Shown in pieces: positions 63,200-64,000 of a stretch of DNA of 64,000 nucleotides. The position numbers and the translations under genes are program-made. Position 1 is the stretch's first letter, and each line of letters opens with the position of its first letter. This DNA is from Actinobacteria bacterium IMCC26077. GTDB lineage: Bacteria; Actinomycetota; Actinomycetes; Nanopelagicales; Nanopelagicaceae. Location of the stretch: the NCBI GenBank assembly GCA_002284915.1, contig CP015606.1, positions 1 through 64,000 of the forward strand, read 5' to 3'. Under the pieces are notes generated by a model. The model was not told the DNA's origin. It searched no databases and saw nothing but the letters and a program-made list of their open reading frames with translations.

Positions 63200-64000
63200 T
63201 TATACGAGAGTCCCTAAAATCAATTCGAGGTCGCTCCGCCTCGTCCAAGGGTTCACGATTGCAAAACGCAAAATCGTCTCATGATTGTGAGTAGATGGCG
63301 TGACGAAACCTATCTGTTTAGCAAGTAGGTCATCGCTCCAGCGCACATAATCTTCATGGCGCCACCCTTGCTTGGTGAACGCGACAATCGAAAGTATCGG
63401 CTCACAGACTAATTGCAAATCACTTCTCATTCTGATCATCTCTGCACATTCCTTTGCCAAGTTCAAAGAATGTTCGATGGCCTCTTGATATTTCTTCGCT
63501 CCGTTTGCTGCCAAAGAGAACCAGAAAGGTAATCCCCGAGGTCTACGCGTCAATTGAATTGCATAATCGGATGGGTTGAGCAAACCGTCATCTTCTAATG
63601 GATCTAGATAGGGAGCTCGTTGGGTATGTGCAGCTTTTCCAATTCGAGCATCACGATAGATAAGGGCGCAGGCATCAAACGGAGCAAAGAGCCACTTGTG
63701 GGGATCTACGATCAAGGAATCTGCCTCGGCAACTCCCTCGAAAAGATCTCTTGTACGTGGAGAAGCTAGCGCTGCGAGTCCATATGCGCCATCTACATGG
63801 AACCATAAATCTAACTCTTCGGCACATTGCGCAAGACCGACAAGATCGTCAATTATTCCAAGATTAGTCGTTCCAGCTGTGCCGACAATCGCAAAAACTT
63901 TATGACCAGGGTTAGATTTCTCAAATTCTCGAATTGAAATTTTCGTCTGAACTCCCGTCAGCCTGCCTTGGCCATCGCAAGGTATAGAAAGCACTGCCAC
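63200..64000 (-). CDS. group II PLP-dependent decarboxylase (partial)
   Basis: C-terminal 266 residues of an aromatic-L-amino-acid/glutamate decarboxylase-type enzyme; the N-terminal part is beyond the window end. Visible parts: VGTAGTTNLGIIDDL, FHVDGAYGLAALASP (PLP-contacting Asp), SLIVDPHKWLFAPFDACALIYRD with the PLP Lys in DPHKW, and the C-terminal small domain. It decarboxylates an amino acid; which one cannot be told. Confidence 0.88.
   Translation of the reverse strand: MAVLSIPCDGQGRLTGVQTKISIREFEKSNPGHKVFAIVGTAGTTNLGIIDDLVGLAQCAEELDLWFHVDGAYGLAALASPRTRDLFEGVAEADSLIVDPHKWLFAPFDACALIYRDARIGKAAHTQRAPYLDPLEDDGLLNPSDYAIQLTRRPRGLPFWFSLAANGAKKYQEAIEHSLNLAKECAEMIRMRSDLQLVCEPILSIVAFTKQGWRHEDYVRWSDDLLAKQIGFVTPSTHNHETILRFAIVNPWTRRSDLELILGTLV

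Overview
The window is a chromosomal segment of an actinobacterium whose base composition looks only moderately GC-rich for the phylum. The phylum is supported by a run of lineage markers: a fused 2-oxoglutarate decarboxylase/E1o (kgd), a nickel superoxide dismutase beside its S26 maturation protease, a SigR/RsrA thiol-stress sigma module, WhiB7 with an AT-hook, AdnA/AdnB helicase-nucleases, an Rv3654c-Rv3660c-type Tad locus, UPF0182, and DUF3027, DUF3263 and DUF6542 proteins. Compact spacing, overlapping genes and moderate GC suggest a free-living, possibly aquatic lineage such as Nanopelagicales; that placement is an inference.

Layout: 1-4.9 kb holds the 5' part of tmRNA, smpB, an S41 protease, ftsX, ftsE and prfB. 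4.9-9.6 kb is a Tad/Flp pilus operon (tadA-tadB-tadC-pilin-three TadE-like genes) preceded by a degenerate GGDEF gene. 10.3-11.4 kb has a membrane protein and a short-chain dehydrogenase. 11.5-15.7 kb has kgd between two tandem-repeat arrays. 15.9-16.8 kb has sodX and sodN. 16.9-18.7 kb is sigR-rsrA-biotinyl carrier-thioesterase. 18.8-25.1 kb has the SRAP protein, aroA, rsgA, hisN and a copper P-type ATPase; an initiator tRNA follows at 25.1 kb. 25.2-46.8 kb is a block whose order follows Mycobacterium tuberculosis Rv3193c-Rv3202c (recalled from memory): UPF0182, PDZ/Lon protease, zincin-like protein, metallopeptidase, ThiF-like, ABC1 kinase, whiB7, uvrD2, nudC, adnB, adnA, with a hydrolase, a SnoaL-like protein and an EEP-family protein inserted. 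46.8-64 kb holds tetR, typA, an oxidoreductase, ychF, rmuC, ispH, xseAB, fumarase, a transglycosylase-like protein, an MFS transporter, a cold-shock-domain protein, DUF3027, groEL with a CIRCE operator, DUF3263 and the end of a PLP decarboxylase.

Gene expression: fifteen genes have a TANNNT hexamer exactly six bases before an ATG or GTG start codon, the geometry of leaderless transcription. Other genes have good Shine-Dalgarno sites. Two GGAAT-N18-GTT promoters of SigR type were found, one before sigR itself. A MerR-like dyad lies in a 19-bp promoter spacer before the copper ATPase. whiB7 has a strong terminator hairpin in its leader.

The least explained elements are a possible three-way-junction RNA of about 97 nt before the ABC1 kinase gene, a cluster of five DnaA-box-like sites beside an AT-rich inverted repeat at 31.2-31.4 kb, an eight-copy 19-bp palindromic array before kgd, and many other short tandem repeats both between genes and in frame inside proteins. 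I did not find a clearly new multi-gene system; these non-coding elements are the best candidates for something undescribed.
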